Shown piece by piece: positions 17,572-25,404 of a DNA stretch of 41,002 nt. The DNA is from Henriciella sp. (GTDB taxonomy: Bacteria; Pseudomonadota; Alphaproteobacteria; Caulobacterales; Hyphomonadaceae). The notes under the pieces are model-generated. The model had not been told where the DNA came from. It saw only the letters and a program-made list of their open reading frames with translations, and did not search any database. Numbering within the stretch: position 1 is the stretch's first letter; each line of letters starts with the position of its first letter. A program made the translations under genes and the position numbers. The stretch covers positions 30,905 through 71,906 of the forward strand of contig DUBH01000067.1 in NCBI GenBank assembly GCA_012960415.1, read 5' to 3'.

Positions 17572-18216
17572 CTAGTTCAGAAGCGCCGCGCAATTCCCGA
17601 GCTGTTCGGGTGCGGGCACATCTTGAGTTTCGTCTGATTGCGCAATCAGCGTGACGCGGTCCTTACCGCTTTCACCCCAATCGAGCGCCACTGTGTAGGG
17701 TATGTCTGCCAGTACGATCAGTTTTTCATCCTCAGCGTCAGCTTCGGACTCGGGATAGTCGATCAGAACTTCATTCGCCGTCCGGGTCTCGCCCATCAGG
17801 AAGAAGTCCTGCGCTGCGCCGACACGAATGACCGGGTTGCCGGAATAGCTTGACTCTTCCATGACGCTCCCCTCGGTCAGTGGAAAAAGGGCCGACAAGC
17901 GGGCGCGCTCATCCGTGTCCGGCATCTGGTCTTCGCTACAGCTGCGATAATCGATGCCAGAGAAAAGCACGAAAAAGTCTCCGGGTCCGGACGTGCCGGG
18001 TTCGGCCATTCCGTCATCCATAAGACTTTCGTAGATCGCCCAGTCTTCGCCAGCTGCCACGATGCGTTCCCGATAGCTTGAATCGTAGCTGTCATAGTGG
18101 CTGACCCAGAAAAGGGATACGCCTGCCTCGACGTCAGGAATGTCCTGACCTGCAGCGGGAAGAGCCGGGGCAGCAAAAGCAAAAATGAGTGAAGCGATTG
18201 CTGCCCGGGTCATCAT
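17572..18216 (-). CDS. Uncharacterised secreted protein between two acyl-CoA dehydrogenases
   Basis: A 214-residue protein with a cleavable signal peptide (AAIASLIFAFAAPALPAAG, cleavage near residue 23). The mature part is acidic, with many Asp/Glu/Ser/Tyr and two or three cysteines (DYRSCSEDQ, LGNCAALL) that could form a disulfide. I recognise no family. The start is ATGATG at 18216/18213, two bases after the stop of the upstream acyl-CoA dehydrogenase gene at 18219, and its end is 33 bases before the next acyl-CoA dehydrogenase gene. Translational coupling with those genes is likely, which is unexpected for a periplasmic protein. Confidence 0.72.
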   Translation of the reverse strand: MMTRAAIASLIFAFAAPALPAAGQDIPDVEAGVSLFWVSHYDSYDSSYRERIVAAGEDWAIYESLMDDGMAEPGTSGPGDFFVLFSGIDYRSCSEDQMPDTDERARLSALFPLTEGSVMEESSYSGNPVIRVGAAQDFFLMGETRTANEVLIDYPESEADAEDEKLIVLADIPYTVALDWGESGKDRVTLIAQSDETQDVPAPEQLGNCAALLN

Positions 18217-18218
18217 GT

Positions 18219-19415
18219 CTAGAGCCCCAGGATCATCTTGGTGATGATGTTACGCTGGATCTCGTTCGAGCCGCCATAGATCGACGTCTTGCGCATGTTG
18301 AAATAGCTCGGTGCTGCCTGGTGGGCATAGTCCGGGCCGATCGGGAACTCGTTGGAGCCATCTTCCGGGAAACCGCGGAAGTATGGGTGGCCATAATGGC
18401 CGACGGCCTCAAGCGTGAGCTCGGTCAGGCGCTGCTGGATCTCGGTGCCCTTCACCTTGAGGATGGAGCTTTCCGGACCAGGACCCTTGCCCTGTGCTTC
18501 ACCGGCCAGCGTACGCAGCTCGGTGAATTCCAGCGCCGTCAGGTCGATCTCCAGCTGCGAGATCTTGCGCAGGAAATCGTCGTCCTTGATCAGCGGCTTG
18601 CCTTCGAGCAGCTCAGTTGAAGCGATCTGGCGAAGCTTCTCGACACCGCGCTTGGAGCGGGCGACGCCGGCGATACCAGAACGCTCGTGAGCGAGCAGGA
18701 ACTTGGCATAGGTCCAGCCTTCGTTTTCCTTGCCAACGAGGTTCTCGACCGGCACGCGAACGTCCGTCAGCCAGGTCTCGTTGACCTCATGGCCGCCATC
18801 GATCGTCTTGATCGGCTTCACCTCGATACCCGGGGTGCGCATGTCAGCGAGGATGAAGGAGATACCTTCCTGTGGCTTCGATGCATTCGGGTCCGTGCGG
18901 CAGAGGAAGAAGCCCCAGTCTGCGTGCTGCGCGAGCGTCGTCCAGGTCTTCTGGCCGTTGATCACATAATGGTCGCCGTCGCGGACAGCCGTCGTCTTGA
19001 GCGAGGCAAGGTCAGAACCAGCGCCCGGCTCGGAATAGCCCTGACACCACCAGACAGACCCATCACGGATGCCCGGCAGGTGCTTGGCTTTGATTTCCTC
19101 AGAGCCGAATGTGTAGATCACCGGGCCGACCATGGAGACGCCAAACGGCAGCGGCATGATCGTATCCATGCGGGCGTTCTCTTCCGACCAGATGTACTTT
19201 TGGGTCGGGGTCCAGCCGGTGCCACCATACTTTTCTGGCCATGCCGGAACCGACCAGCCTTTTTTGCCAAGGATCTGGTGCCAGGCCAGCATGTCTTCCT
19301 TGCTGAGGTCCTCGCGCGCGCCAACGCCGCGAAGATGCTCAGGATAATTGTTTTCGATGAATTCGCGGACTTCCTTGCGGAAGGCCACTTCTTCGGGCGT
19401 GAATTCCAGATTCAT
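18219..19415 (-). CDS. Acyl-CoA dehydrogenase (catalytic subunit)
   Basis: A 398-residue FAD-dependent acyl-CoA dehydrogenase introducing an alpha-beta double bond into an acyl-CoA. Domains: N-terminal helices from residue 4, the flavin motif YSEPGAGSDLASL in the middle beta domain with the VINGQKTWTT element, and the C-terminal helical domain ending STYGGSNE-type motif (IYGGSNEIQRN, E385 as probable base). Its tryptophan-rich LGKKGWSVPAWPEKYGGTGW near 50-70 is typical of the larger partner in paired acyl-CoA dehydrogenases. The tight cluster with 17572-18216 and 16381-17538 suggests one transcript. The promoter region upstream contains a palindrome (19485-19498). The acyl substrate cannot be deduced. 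Confidence 0.92.
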   Translation of the reverse strand: MNLEFTPEEVAFRKEVREFIENNYPEHLRGVGAREDLSKEDMLAWHQILGKKGWSVPAWPEKYGGTGWTPTQKYIWSEENARMDTIMPLPFGVSMVGPVIYTFGSEEIKAKHLPGIRDGSVWWCQGYSEPGAGSDLASLKTTAVRDGDHYVINGQKTWTTLAQHADWGFFLCRTDPNASKPQEGISFILADMRTPGIEVKPIKTIDGGHEVNETWLTDVRVPVENLVGKENEGWTYAKFLLAHERSGIAGVARSKRGVEKLRQIASTELLEGKPLIKDDDFLRKISQLEIDLTALEFTELRTLAGEAQGKGPGPESSILKVKGTEIQQRLTELTLEAVGHYGHPYFRGFPEDGSNEFPIGPDYAHQAAPSYFNMRKTSIYGGSNEIQRNIITKMILGL

Positions 19416-19484
19416 GTGCGCGCTCCTCTAGTGTTTTTTGGTCTTACGGACGTCTTCTGCCTCTCGCCTTCCACGAAAGCAAGG

Positions 19485-19498
19485 TGACGCGAACGTCA
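19485..19498. promoter_or_regulatory. Palindrome upstream of acyl-CoA dehydrogenase operon (LiuR-like operator candidate)
   Basis: TGACGCGAACGTCA is a perfect 5-bp inverted repeat with a CGAA centre, 70 bases upstream of the start at 19415. Read on the minus strand it extends to TTGACGTTCGCGTCAC, close to the palindromes I associate with MerR-type LiuR regulators of acyl-CoA breakdown genes in proteobacteria. The TTGACG could double as a -35 element. Regulator identity is inference from memory of the motif. Confidence 0.35.
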
Positions 19499-19530
19499 AC
19501 GTAAATCATGTCGCACCCAAAAGGCAGCGA

Positions 19531-20544
19531 TTAGCTGCCCGGCTGGTCCGGTTTTCCGAGAAATGGTGCGCAGGCTGTCCGCAGAAGTCCAATTGCAGCG
19601 ACCGATCCCATACCGCCGCCTGTATTGAATTCCATTGGCATGAGAGGGGTCATGTCCAGGCGATCCAGCGCGGCCTGATGGGCCGGGCGGCGCGTGACAT
19701 GGCCAGCCAGGACATGTTCCACGGCGCTCGGGTTCATCGCATGCACGATACCGGCCGCAATCGTCGTCGCGAACCCGTCGAGCACAACCGGCACAGACTG
19801 GATTCTCGCCGCGAGGATCGCACCGACGCAGGCGGCGAGTTCACGCCCCCCGAGGCAGCGCAAAGCCTCCAGCGGGTCATCCAGATGCCCGCGATGCCGC
19901 GCCAAGCCTGCATTGACCGCCTCGATCCGCGCCGCGCTGATTTCCTTGGGCGTCGATGGACCGGGCCTCACCCAGTAGTCAGGTGTTCCGCCATACAGGC
20001 CGCAAGCCACGGCGGCAGCCGCTGTACCAATACCGGCACCGACAACGCCGAGCGCCAGAAGATCCGGTTTGCCCTCAAGCGCCTCGAAACCATAGGCAAT
20101 CGTCGCGGCGCATTCACGTTCGCTCATTGCGGCGCCGTCGGTAAAGTTCGCGGTCGGCTGCTCTATGGCGAGTTCGAAGATACGGATATTCGCCTGATTG
20201 GCGGCGGCGATGGCCGAAAGCGGTGCCCTGCCCGCGCGCAGATCATCAACGCGCGTCTTGGTATTTTCATCAGACGACAGTGACACAGCACCATCAATCG
20301 CGGTTACGCCGTGAGAGCCTGCAAAGACCGCCAATGTCGCGTTTTCGATGCGCGGCGGATAACGCCGCTGCCAACCCGCCAGCCATTCGGCCGCCTTTCC
20401 AAGCTTGCCGAAATCGCCCTGGCGTCCCATGCCGAGCAGCGCGTTGTGCACCTGTTCACTGCAGGACGCATCCGGGGCGATATCGCGCATCGCGAGCTCG
20501 CGGACGTCACTGAAAGGTGTAGAAGATTCAAGCGCCTTGCTCAC
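19531..20544 (-). CDS. cobT: Nicotinate-nucleotide-dimethylbenzimidazole phosphoribosyltransferase (CobT/CobU-like)
   Basis: A 337-residue protein of the CobT family, which makes alpha-ribazole phosphate for the lower ligand of cobalamin. I set the start at GTG 20544 because GAGAGGGAA precedes it; the frame to 20784 would run through the divergent gene. Family landmarks: AVFAGSHGVTAIDGAVS in the N-terminal third, GVVGAGIGTAAAAVAC in the middle, and PVVLDGFATTIAAG. The C-terminal motif, normally LGEGTGA with the catalytic Glu (E317 in Salmonella CobT), reads TGGGMGS here, so that Glu is replaced by G310. A nearby E305 might substitute. No other cobalamin gene is adjacent. It may be a CobT with altered chemistry. 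Confidence 0.83.
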   Translation of the reverse strand: MSKALESSTPFSDVRELAMRDIAPDASCSEQVHNALLGMGRQGDFGKLGKAAEWLAGWQRRYPPRIENATLAVFAGSHGVTAIDGAVSLSSDENTKTRVDDLRAGRAPLSAIAAANQANIRIFELAIEQPTANFTDGAAMSERECAATIAYGFEALEGKPDLLALGVVGAGIGTAAAAVACGLYGGTPDYWVRPGPSTPKEISAARIEAVNAGLARHRGHLDDPLEALRCLGGRELAACVGAILAARIQSVPVVLDGFATTIAAGIVHAMNPSAVEHVLAGHVTRRPAHQAALDRLDMTPLMPMEFNTGGGMGSVAAIGLLRTACAPFLGKPDQPGS

Positions 20545-20656
20545 ACGATTCCCTCTCACTGGATTTAACGGGAAACCGCATGATCCAGCCGTCGAAGTCA
20601 ACGAAACTTTCGTGAATTTTTGACATAGTCCTTTTACTGCTGAAGAACAGGCCCTG

Positions 20657-20863
20657 ATGACTACACCTCGACCCACGCCAATCGTCTCTCCATGCAAGAA
20701 AGTTTGCGCCGTAGACGGACAGACAGGACTTTGCCTTGGCTGCGGACGGACCTTGCGTGAAATCGGCGGCTGGTCGAGCTTCACCGCCGATCAGCGCGAT
20801 CAGGTGATGATCGAGCTCGATGGGCGTATGGAGCGCCTCAAGTCGCTCGGAAAACTCGGCTGA
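20657..20863 (+). CDS. DUF1289 family small cysteine protein
   Basis: A 68-residue protein with the DUF1289 pattern: SPCKKVC, then GLCLGCGRT, then a conserved W and a C-terminal helix. The four cysteines (C-x3-C then C-x2-C spacing) suggest a zinc or iron-sulfur site. DUF1289 proteins are widespread in proteobacteria with no defined role. The gene is divergent from cobT, 112 bases apart, and only 19 bases upstream of the aspartic protease gene, so both are probably one operon. A TTGACA element (20620-20625) lies 32 bases before the start and could be part of its promoter. Confidence 0.88.
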   Translation: MTTPRPTPIVSPCKKVCAVDGQTGLCLGCGRTLREIGGWSSFTADQRDQVMIELDGRMERLKSLGKLG

Positions 20864-20882
20864 GACGAGGGCGTAAGGTCAG

Positions 20883-21413
20883 ATGAACCATAAATTCTTC
20901 AGTCTGATGGCAAGCGCTGGCGCAATTGCGGCTGCGCTGGTGCTCATCCTCATCCCGAAGATCGAGAAGGCCGAAGCGGCATCTGAAGAACAGGCCGTCG
21001 AGACGGTGAATGTCGTCGACGCTGAAGACCCAGGCGAAATGCGCCGTACCGCCGTTATGCTCATCAAGTCCGACGGCCATTATTGGGCCCGCACCCTCGT
21101 CAATCGGAAAGCCAGTGTCGACTTCATGGTCGACACGGGCGCGAGCACCGTCGCGCTGACGCAGGAAGATGCCCAGAAGATGGGGCTGCGCCCGCGCGAC
21201 CTTACCTACGACATCGAAATCCGTACCGCTGGTGGCATCACCTATGGCGCCGATGTGATGATCGACTCGATCAGGATCGGCGAAGTGGAAATCCGCGATG
21301 TCCGCGGCGTCGTGATGCAGGATGTGCTGACGCAGTCCCTGCTCGGCATGAGCTTTCTGCGCGAGCTTTATTCCTATGAGTTTCGCAGCGACCGGCTGAT
21401 CATCCGGCAGTAG
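20883..21413 (+). CDS. TIGR02281 family clan AA aspartic protease
   Basis: A 176-residue single-domain retropepsin-like protein. Residues about 5-27 are one transmembrane segment, so the catalytic part should face the periplasm. The active-site motif FMVDTGASTVAL contains D84, preceded by the beta-strands HYWARTLVNRKAS; the family signature LTYDIEIRTAGGI and the C-terminal LLGMSFLRELYSYEF are clear. Such proteins dimerise to form a full active site, but physiological substrates are unknown. The last 14 bases overlap the end of the convergent TSUP gene. Confidence 0.88.
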   Translation: MNHKFFSLMASAGAIAAALVLILIPKIEKAEAASEEQAVETVNVVDAEDPGEMRRTAVMLIKSDGHYWARTLVNRKASVDFMVDTGASTVALTQEDAQKMGLRPRDLTYDIEIRTAGGITYGADVMIDSIRIGEVEIRDVRGVVMQDVLTQSLLGMSFLRELYSYEFRSDRLIIRQ

Positions 21414-22224
21414 TCTTCCAGATCATTCGCACCGAGACGAGCACCAGCAGCACGCCGAAAAGCTTGCGCAGCAGGCCCGCATCAAGCTTGTGGGCAAGTG
21501 CCGCCCCAATCGGCGCCATCGTGACCGTGCAGACAGAGATCAGCGCGAAGGCAGGCAGGTTGACATGGCCGAGCGAGAATGGCGGCAGGCCTTCGCGGCC
21601 AAGCCCATTAAGGATCGCCACGATCGCGCCCGGAAAGCCGATGGCGACACCAAAGCCTGCAGCCGTGCCGACCGCCTGATGGATCGGACGGCCACATATG
21701 GTCATCAGGCTCACGCCGAACGTGCCGCCGCCAATACCCATGATTGCTGAGAGCGCACCAAGCCCGGTCCCGAGCCCCGCGCGCGGGGCTCCGCCGGGAA
21801 GATCATCCGCGAGCTTCCAGGTTGGCCGGCCGAAATAGAGCTGAAGCGCAAGGATCAGGAGAAGCGAACCGAAGGTCAGCGTCATCGCATCCTTGGACAC
21901 AAAACCCGCCACCAGCTGTCCGAGACAGGCACCAATCACGATCCATGGGGCCCAACCTTTCAGCACGGCCCAGTCCACCGCGCCGCGCTGATTGTGCGAC
22001 ATGACAGAGCGGATCGAGGTCAGGATGATCGTGGCAAGCGAGGTCGCCACGGCGACATGCATGGCCGTCTCGCCATAGCCGAGTGCCGTCAGCAGGAAAT
22101 AGAGAACTGGCACGATGACAGCGCCGCCGCCTATACCAAACAGGCCCGCTGCCAACCCGGCAACAATCCCGGCTGCAATAAGCGAAATTGTGAGCACGCC
22201 ATACTCGGCGAGAAACGCATCCAT
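21400..22224 (-). CDS. TSUP family sulfite exporter TauE/SafE-like permease
   Basis: A 274-residue inner-membrane protein with about eight hydrophobic segments. The two internally repeated halves carry the family motifs GIVAGLAAGLFGIGGGAVIVPVL near the N-terminus and LGALSAIMGIGGGTFGVSLMT in the second half. TSUP permeases move sulfite, sulfoacetate or other organosulfur anions; direction and substrate are unknown here. The start codon overlaps the dusA stop codon (TGATG), which points to translational coupling. The 3' end overlaps the convergent aspartic protease gene by 14 bases. Confidence 0.88.
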   Translation of the reverse strand: MDAFLAEYGVLTISLIAAGIVAGLAAGLFGIGGGAVIVPVLYFLLTALGYGETAMHVAVATSLATIILTSIRSVMSHNQRGAVDWAVLKGWAPWIVIGACLGQLVAGFVSKDAMTLTFGSLLLILALQLYFGRPTWKLADDLPGGAPRAGLGTGLGALSAIMGIGGGTFGVSLMTICGRPIHQAVGTAAGFGVAIGFPGAIVAILNGLGREGLPPFSLGHVNLPAFALISVCTVTMAPIGAALAHKLDAGLLRKLFGVLLVLVSVRMIWKTTAG

Positions 22225-23243
22225 CAGGCATCGACCTCCACGCCGGTAACATGCGACAGGGCTTCGTCCAGCACGTCGAGACCGGCGCCTTCTTTCACTG
22301 CCTTTTCAGAAAGCGTCCGGCGCCAGGCGCGTGCACCCGGCTGGCCAGCAAAAAGCCCCAGCATATGCCGCGTCATGGATGAGAGCTTTACACCTTCGTC
22401 CAGCCGCGCTGCCATATACGGCCGATAGCGTTCCAGAGCCGCCAGCGCGCCGTCCATGTCGAAACTGTCATGGCCGATGCCCTCACGGATCAGCTTGTCG
22501 GCCGCCAAAAGGCAGGAAGGCGTCTGATAGGCGGCGCGCCCCATCATGATACCGTCAAATGTCTCAAGATGGGTGGCCGCGTCCTCCATCGTCTTGATCC
22601 CGCCATTGAGGATGAGCGTCAGGTCAGGCCGCTCGGCCTTGAGGTCTGCCACAAGCCCGTAATCGAGTGGCGGTATATCGCGGTTTTCTTTCGGGCTGAG
22701 GCCTGACAGCCAGGCCTTGCGCGCGTGCACGGTAAACACCTCACAGCCAGCATCTGCGACATGGTCGACAAAACCGAACAGCGTCTCGCGCGGCGGATCA
22801 TCATCCACGGCGACGCGGCACTTCACGGTCACGGAAATTGAGACAGCGTCACGCATTGCAGCGACGCAAGCCGCCACTGTCGCGGGCTCCTGCATCAGGC
22901 AGGCGCCAAACCGCCCCGACTGGACCCTGTCCGACGGGCAGCCACAATTGATATTGACCTCGTCATAGCCAAACTCTTCGGCGATGCGGCTCGCCTCAGC
23001 CAGCTTGGCCGGATCGGACCCGCCAAGTTGCAGGACGACCGGGTGCTCTGCGTCACTGAAACCGATCAATCGCTCGCGGTCACCGTGAATGACGGCATCG
23101 GCGGTCACCATCTCCGTCCACAAAAGCGCATCCTTCGACAGCGCGCGATGAAACATCCGGCAATGCCTGTCCGTCCAGTCCATCATAGGCGCGACCGAAA
23201 ACCGGTAAGTCGATTGTGTCGGATATGTCATTGAGTCTGGCAT
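22224..23243 (-). CDS. dusA: tRNA-dihydrouridine(20/20a) synthase DusA
   Basis: A 339-residue FMN-dependent tRNA-dihydrouridine synthase. It starts with the family motif SVAPMMDWTDRHCRMFHR and continues with QLGGSDPAKLAEASRIAEE, then NINCGCPSDRVQSGRFGACLM, which carries the catalytic cysteine in the GCPS loop region and FGACLM. The C-terminal helical tRNA-binding part follows (SSMTRHMLGLFAGQPGARAWRR). SMTRHMLGLF is typical of DusA rather than DusB/C. Length agrees with DusA. An ATG at 23231 is an alternative start. The downstream TSUP gene overlaps by one base. The upstream gap of about 96 bases holds no gene. Confidence 0.93.
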   Translation of the reverse strand: MPDSMTYPTQSTYRFSVAPMMDWTDRHCRMFHRALSKDALLWTEMVTADAVIHGDRERLIGFSDAEHPVVLQLGGSDPAKLAEASRIAEEFGYDEVNINCGCPSDRVQSGRFGACLMQEPATVAACVAAMRDAVSISVTVKCRVAVDDDPPRETLFGFVDHVADAGCEVFTVHARKAWLSGLSPKENRDIPPLDYGLVADLKAERPDLTLILNGGIKTMEDAATHLETFDGIMMGRAAYQTPSCLLAADKLIREGIGHDSFDMDGALAALERYRPYMAARLDEGVKLSSMTRHMLGLFAGQPGARAWRRTLSEKAVKEGAGLDVLDEALSHVTGVEVDA

Positions 23244-23339
23244 TCAGGTGCGGTCCGGCTCGAATTCGATCGCACCTATAGCGCCTTGGATCGCAAGCAA
23301 TCTACCCCGCCCCTGCTGCGGCCGGCTGACCACACGTCC

Positions 23340-24047
23340 CTACCCAGCCGGGGCGAATGCTTCTTCCCCGATCAAGGGCACGAAGTGAACACCGCCAAGA
23401 TCCTCTTCTGAGAAGTCGTCTTCACCCCGCCTTGTGACCTTCATCAGTCTTTGATTATCAGTCCCACGGGCAACCGGTACAATGAGCCGACCGTCAGGTG
23501 CCAGCTGGCTCAGCAACGGCTGAGCGATGTGAGGCGCAACGGCCGACACGATAATCGCGTCGAAAGGCGCTTCCTCGACCCAGCCGGCAGAGCCATCACC
23601 CGCCCGGATCTCGATGTTGGTGCAGCCAAGTTCTGCAAGCCGCGAAGGTAGCTCTTCCGCAAGCGCTTCATCGCGCTCTATCGCATACACCCGCCCTGCC
23701 AGATGCGACATGATGGCGACACAATAGCCAGATCCAGCTCCGATTTCGAGAACGCGTGAATTCGATGTCAGACCTGCAGCCTCGACCATCAGCGCGACCA
23801 CATATGGCTGCGAGATGGTCTGGGCCTCACCAATTGGCAGCGGGCTGTCATCATAGGAGAACTCCCGGAGGTTTTCGGGGACGAACAGCTCACGCGGAAC
23901 GGCCTTCATTGCCCGCAGCAACGCCTTGTCGCGTATTCCGCGCGCCTTGAGCTGGCGCCGCACCATTTTCTGTCTCTCAGAGGCGAAAAGCTTCTCACTT
24001 CTGGCCCCAGCTTTTGAACGTTTCATGCCAGAGAAACGGCCGCTCAC
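23340..24047 (-). CDS. pcm: Protein-L-isoaspartate O-methyltransferase
   Basis: A 235-residue S-adenosylmethionine-dependent methyltransferase of the PCMT family that repairs isoaspartyl damage in proteins. A basic N-terminal extension (about 25 residues) precedes RQKMVRRQLKARGIRDKALLRAMKAVPRELFVPE. The SAM motif VLEIGAGSGYCVAIM and the substrate-site motif DGSAGW follow, with the family's YDDSPLPIGEAQTISQPYVVALM. The start is read as GTG 24047; ATG 24026 (MKRSKAG) is an alternative. It is followed on the same strand by dusA after about 96 bases. A 85-base gap separates it from the next acyl-CoA dehydrogenase stop. Confidence 0.9.
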   Translation of the reverse strand: MSGRFSGMKRSKAGARSEKLFASERQKMVRRQLKARGIRDKALLRAMKAVPRELFVPENLREFSYDDSPLPIGEAQTISQPYVVALMVEAAGLTSNSRVLEIGAGSGYCVAIMSHLAGRVYAIERDEALAEELPSRLAELGCTNIEIRAGDGSAGWVEEAPFDAIIVSAVAPHIAQPLLSQLAPDGRLIVPVARGTDNQRLMKVTRRGEDDFSEEDLGGVHFVPLIGEEAFAPAG

Positions 24048-24131
24048 AACACAGCGTTCCTCGTCTTCAGCTTTCAGACGGGCACGACAAGTTGCTAATG
24101 CTTTGTTTTAATGGAGCTAAGCTGCAGGCTT

Positions 24132-25310
24132 TTAATTGGCTTCCATTCTGGCCAATTGGGCTTTCTTGATCTTTTTTGCCAGCGACCATTTATGCACCTC
24201 AGTCGGCCCGTCATAGATCCGGAAAGCACGTACTTCGCGGAACAGCTGCTCCACAATCGTATCGCGGCTGACGCCCATACCACCCATGACCTGGACGCAC
24301 CGGTCAGCAACACGGAACAGCGCTTCGGACACCGCGACCTTGGCCATCGAGCTTTCGACATTGCCGTTCTCGCCACGGTCGAGCGCATCGGCGCACCAGT
24401 CGATCATCAGCGAGGATTGCTGAAGGTCGATCTGGTTCTCAGCCAGCATGAAGCCAACCCCCTCATGGTCGACCAGCAGCTTGCCGAACGCCTGCCGCTT
24501 GCAGGCATATTCGGTCGCGATTTCCTGCGCGCGGGTCGCCACGCCGTGCCAGCGCATGCAGTGCGACAGGCGCGCTGGCGCGAGCCGGATCTGCGCATAG
24601 CGGAAGCCCTCGCCCGGATTGCCCAGCATGTCGGTCGCAGGCACGCGCAGATTGTCGATGATGACTTCGGAATGGCCGCCCGGCATGGAATTGTCGATCG
24701 TGTCCAGCACGCGCTCGATCCGGATCGCGTCATTCGGAAGGTCGACAAGGAACATGCACGCGCCCTCATCAGATTTCGCCATAACGATGCCGACCTTCGC
24801 GCCCTCTGCGCCCGTGATGAAGGTCTTGCGGCCATTGATAACCCAGTGATTGCCGTCCTGCTCTGCAGTTGTCTTCATCATGGACGGGTCAGACCCTGCC
24901 CCGCCATCCTCGGCCGGCTCCGTCATGAAGAAGGCAGAGCGCGCCTCGCCGGAGACCAGCGGCTTCAGGAAGCGCTCATGCTGTTCTGGCGTTGCGACCT
25001 TGCCGAGCAGGAACATGTTGCCCTCATCTGGCGCGCCGGTATTGCACGCCACGGGGCCAAGCGGTGACAGGCCAGTCTTCTGCAGGACATAGGCGGTGCC
25101 GCGCTGCGACAGGTGGCTGCCATCTTTCAGGATGTGCGGCGTCATCACGCCAGCCTCGCGGGCTTTCGCGCGCATTTCCACGACCAGCTCTTCCGATGGG
25201 CCATGGTCGCCAAGGCGCGGGTCACGCTCATACGGCGCCACGACATCGCGCACAAAAGCTTCCACACGTGCGCCAATTTCCTCGGCAAGTTGCTGGTCGG
25301 CATAGGTCAT
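24132..25310 (-). CDS. Acyl-CoA dehydrogenase (ACAD10/11-like)
   Basis: A 392-residue acyl-CoA dehydrogenase resembling the dehydrogenase domain of ACAD10/11 and long-chain acyl-CoA dehydrogenases. The flavin-site motif reads FFMTEPAEDGGAGSDPSMMKTTA, with the extra DGGAG insertion usual in this group. Further landmarks are VINGRKTFITGAEGAKVGIV and the C-terminal QVMGGMGVSRDTIVEQLFREVRAFRIYDGPTEVHKWSLAKKI, where the Glu of GPTEV is the likely base. The start follows a GAGAC-type purine run. It is divergent from the ROK kinase gene, with 94 bases between starts, and unlinked by strand to the other acyl-CoA dehydrogenases. Confidence 0.92.
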   Translation of the reverse strand: MTYADQQLAEEIGARVEAFVRDVVAPYERDPRLGDHGPSEELVVEMRAKAREAGVMTPHILKDGSHLSQRGTAYVLQKTGLSPLGPVACNTGAPDEGNMFLLGKVATPEQHERFLKPLVSGEARSAFFMTEPAEDGGAGSDPSMMKTTAEQDGNHWVINGRKTFITGAEGAKVGIVMAKSDEGACMFLVDLPNDAIRIERVLDTIDNSMPGGHSEVIIDNLRVPATDMLGNPGEGFRYAQIRLAPARLSHCMRWHGVATRAQEIATEYACKRQAFGKLLVDHEGVGFMLAENQIDLQQSSLMIDWCADALDRGENGNVESSMAKVAVSEALFRVADRCVQVMGGMGVSRDTIVEQLFREVRAFRIYDGPTEVHKWSLAKKIKKAQLARMEAN

Positions 25311-25404
25311 GGGGTCTGTCTCCTTGAAGCGGACAAAGACCTATCCATTGCATCGCGGGCTGCATAGTCTGGCAGGTCTGATAGGGTGAAAGGTCACAAG
25401 GCAG

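Noticed and set aside
20545-20656. Cobalamin riboswitch upstream of cobT
   Set aside because: The gap is only 112 bases, shared with the divergent DUF1289 gene, and no B12-box-like element was seen.
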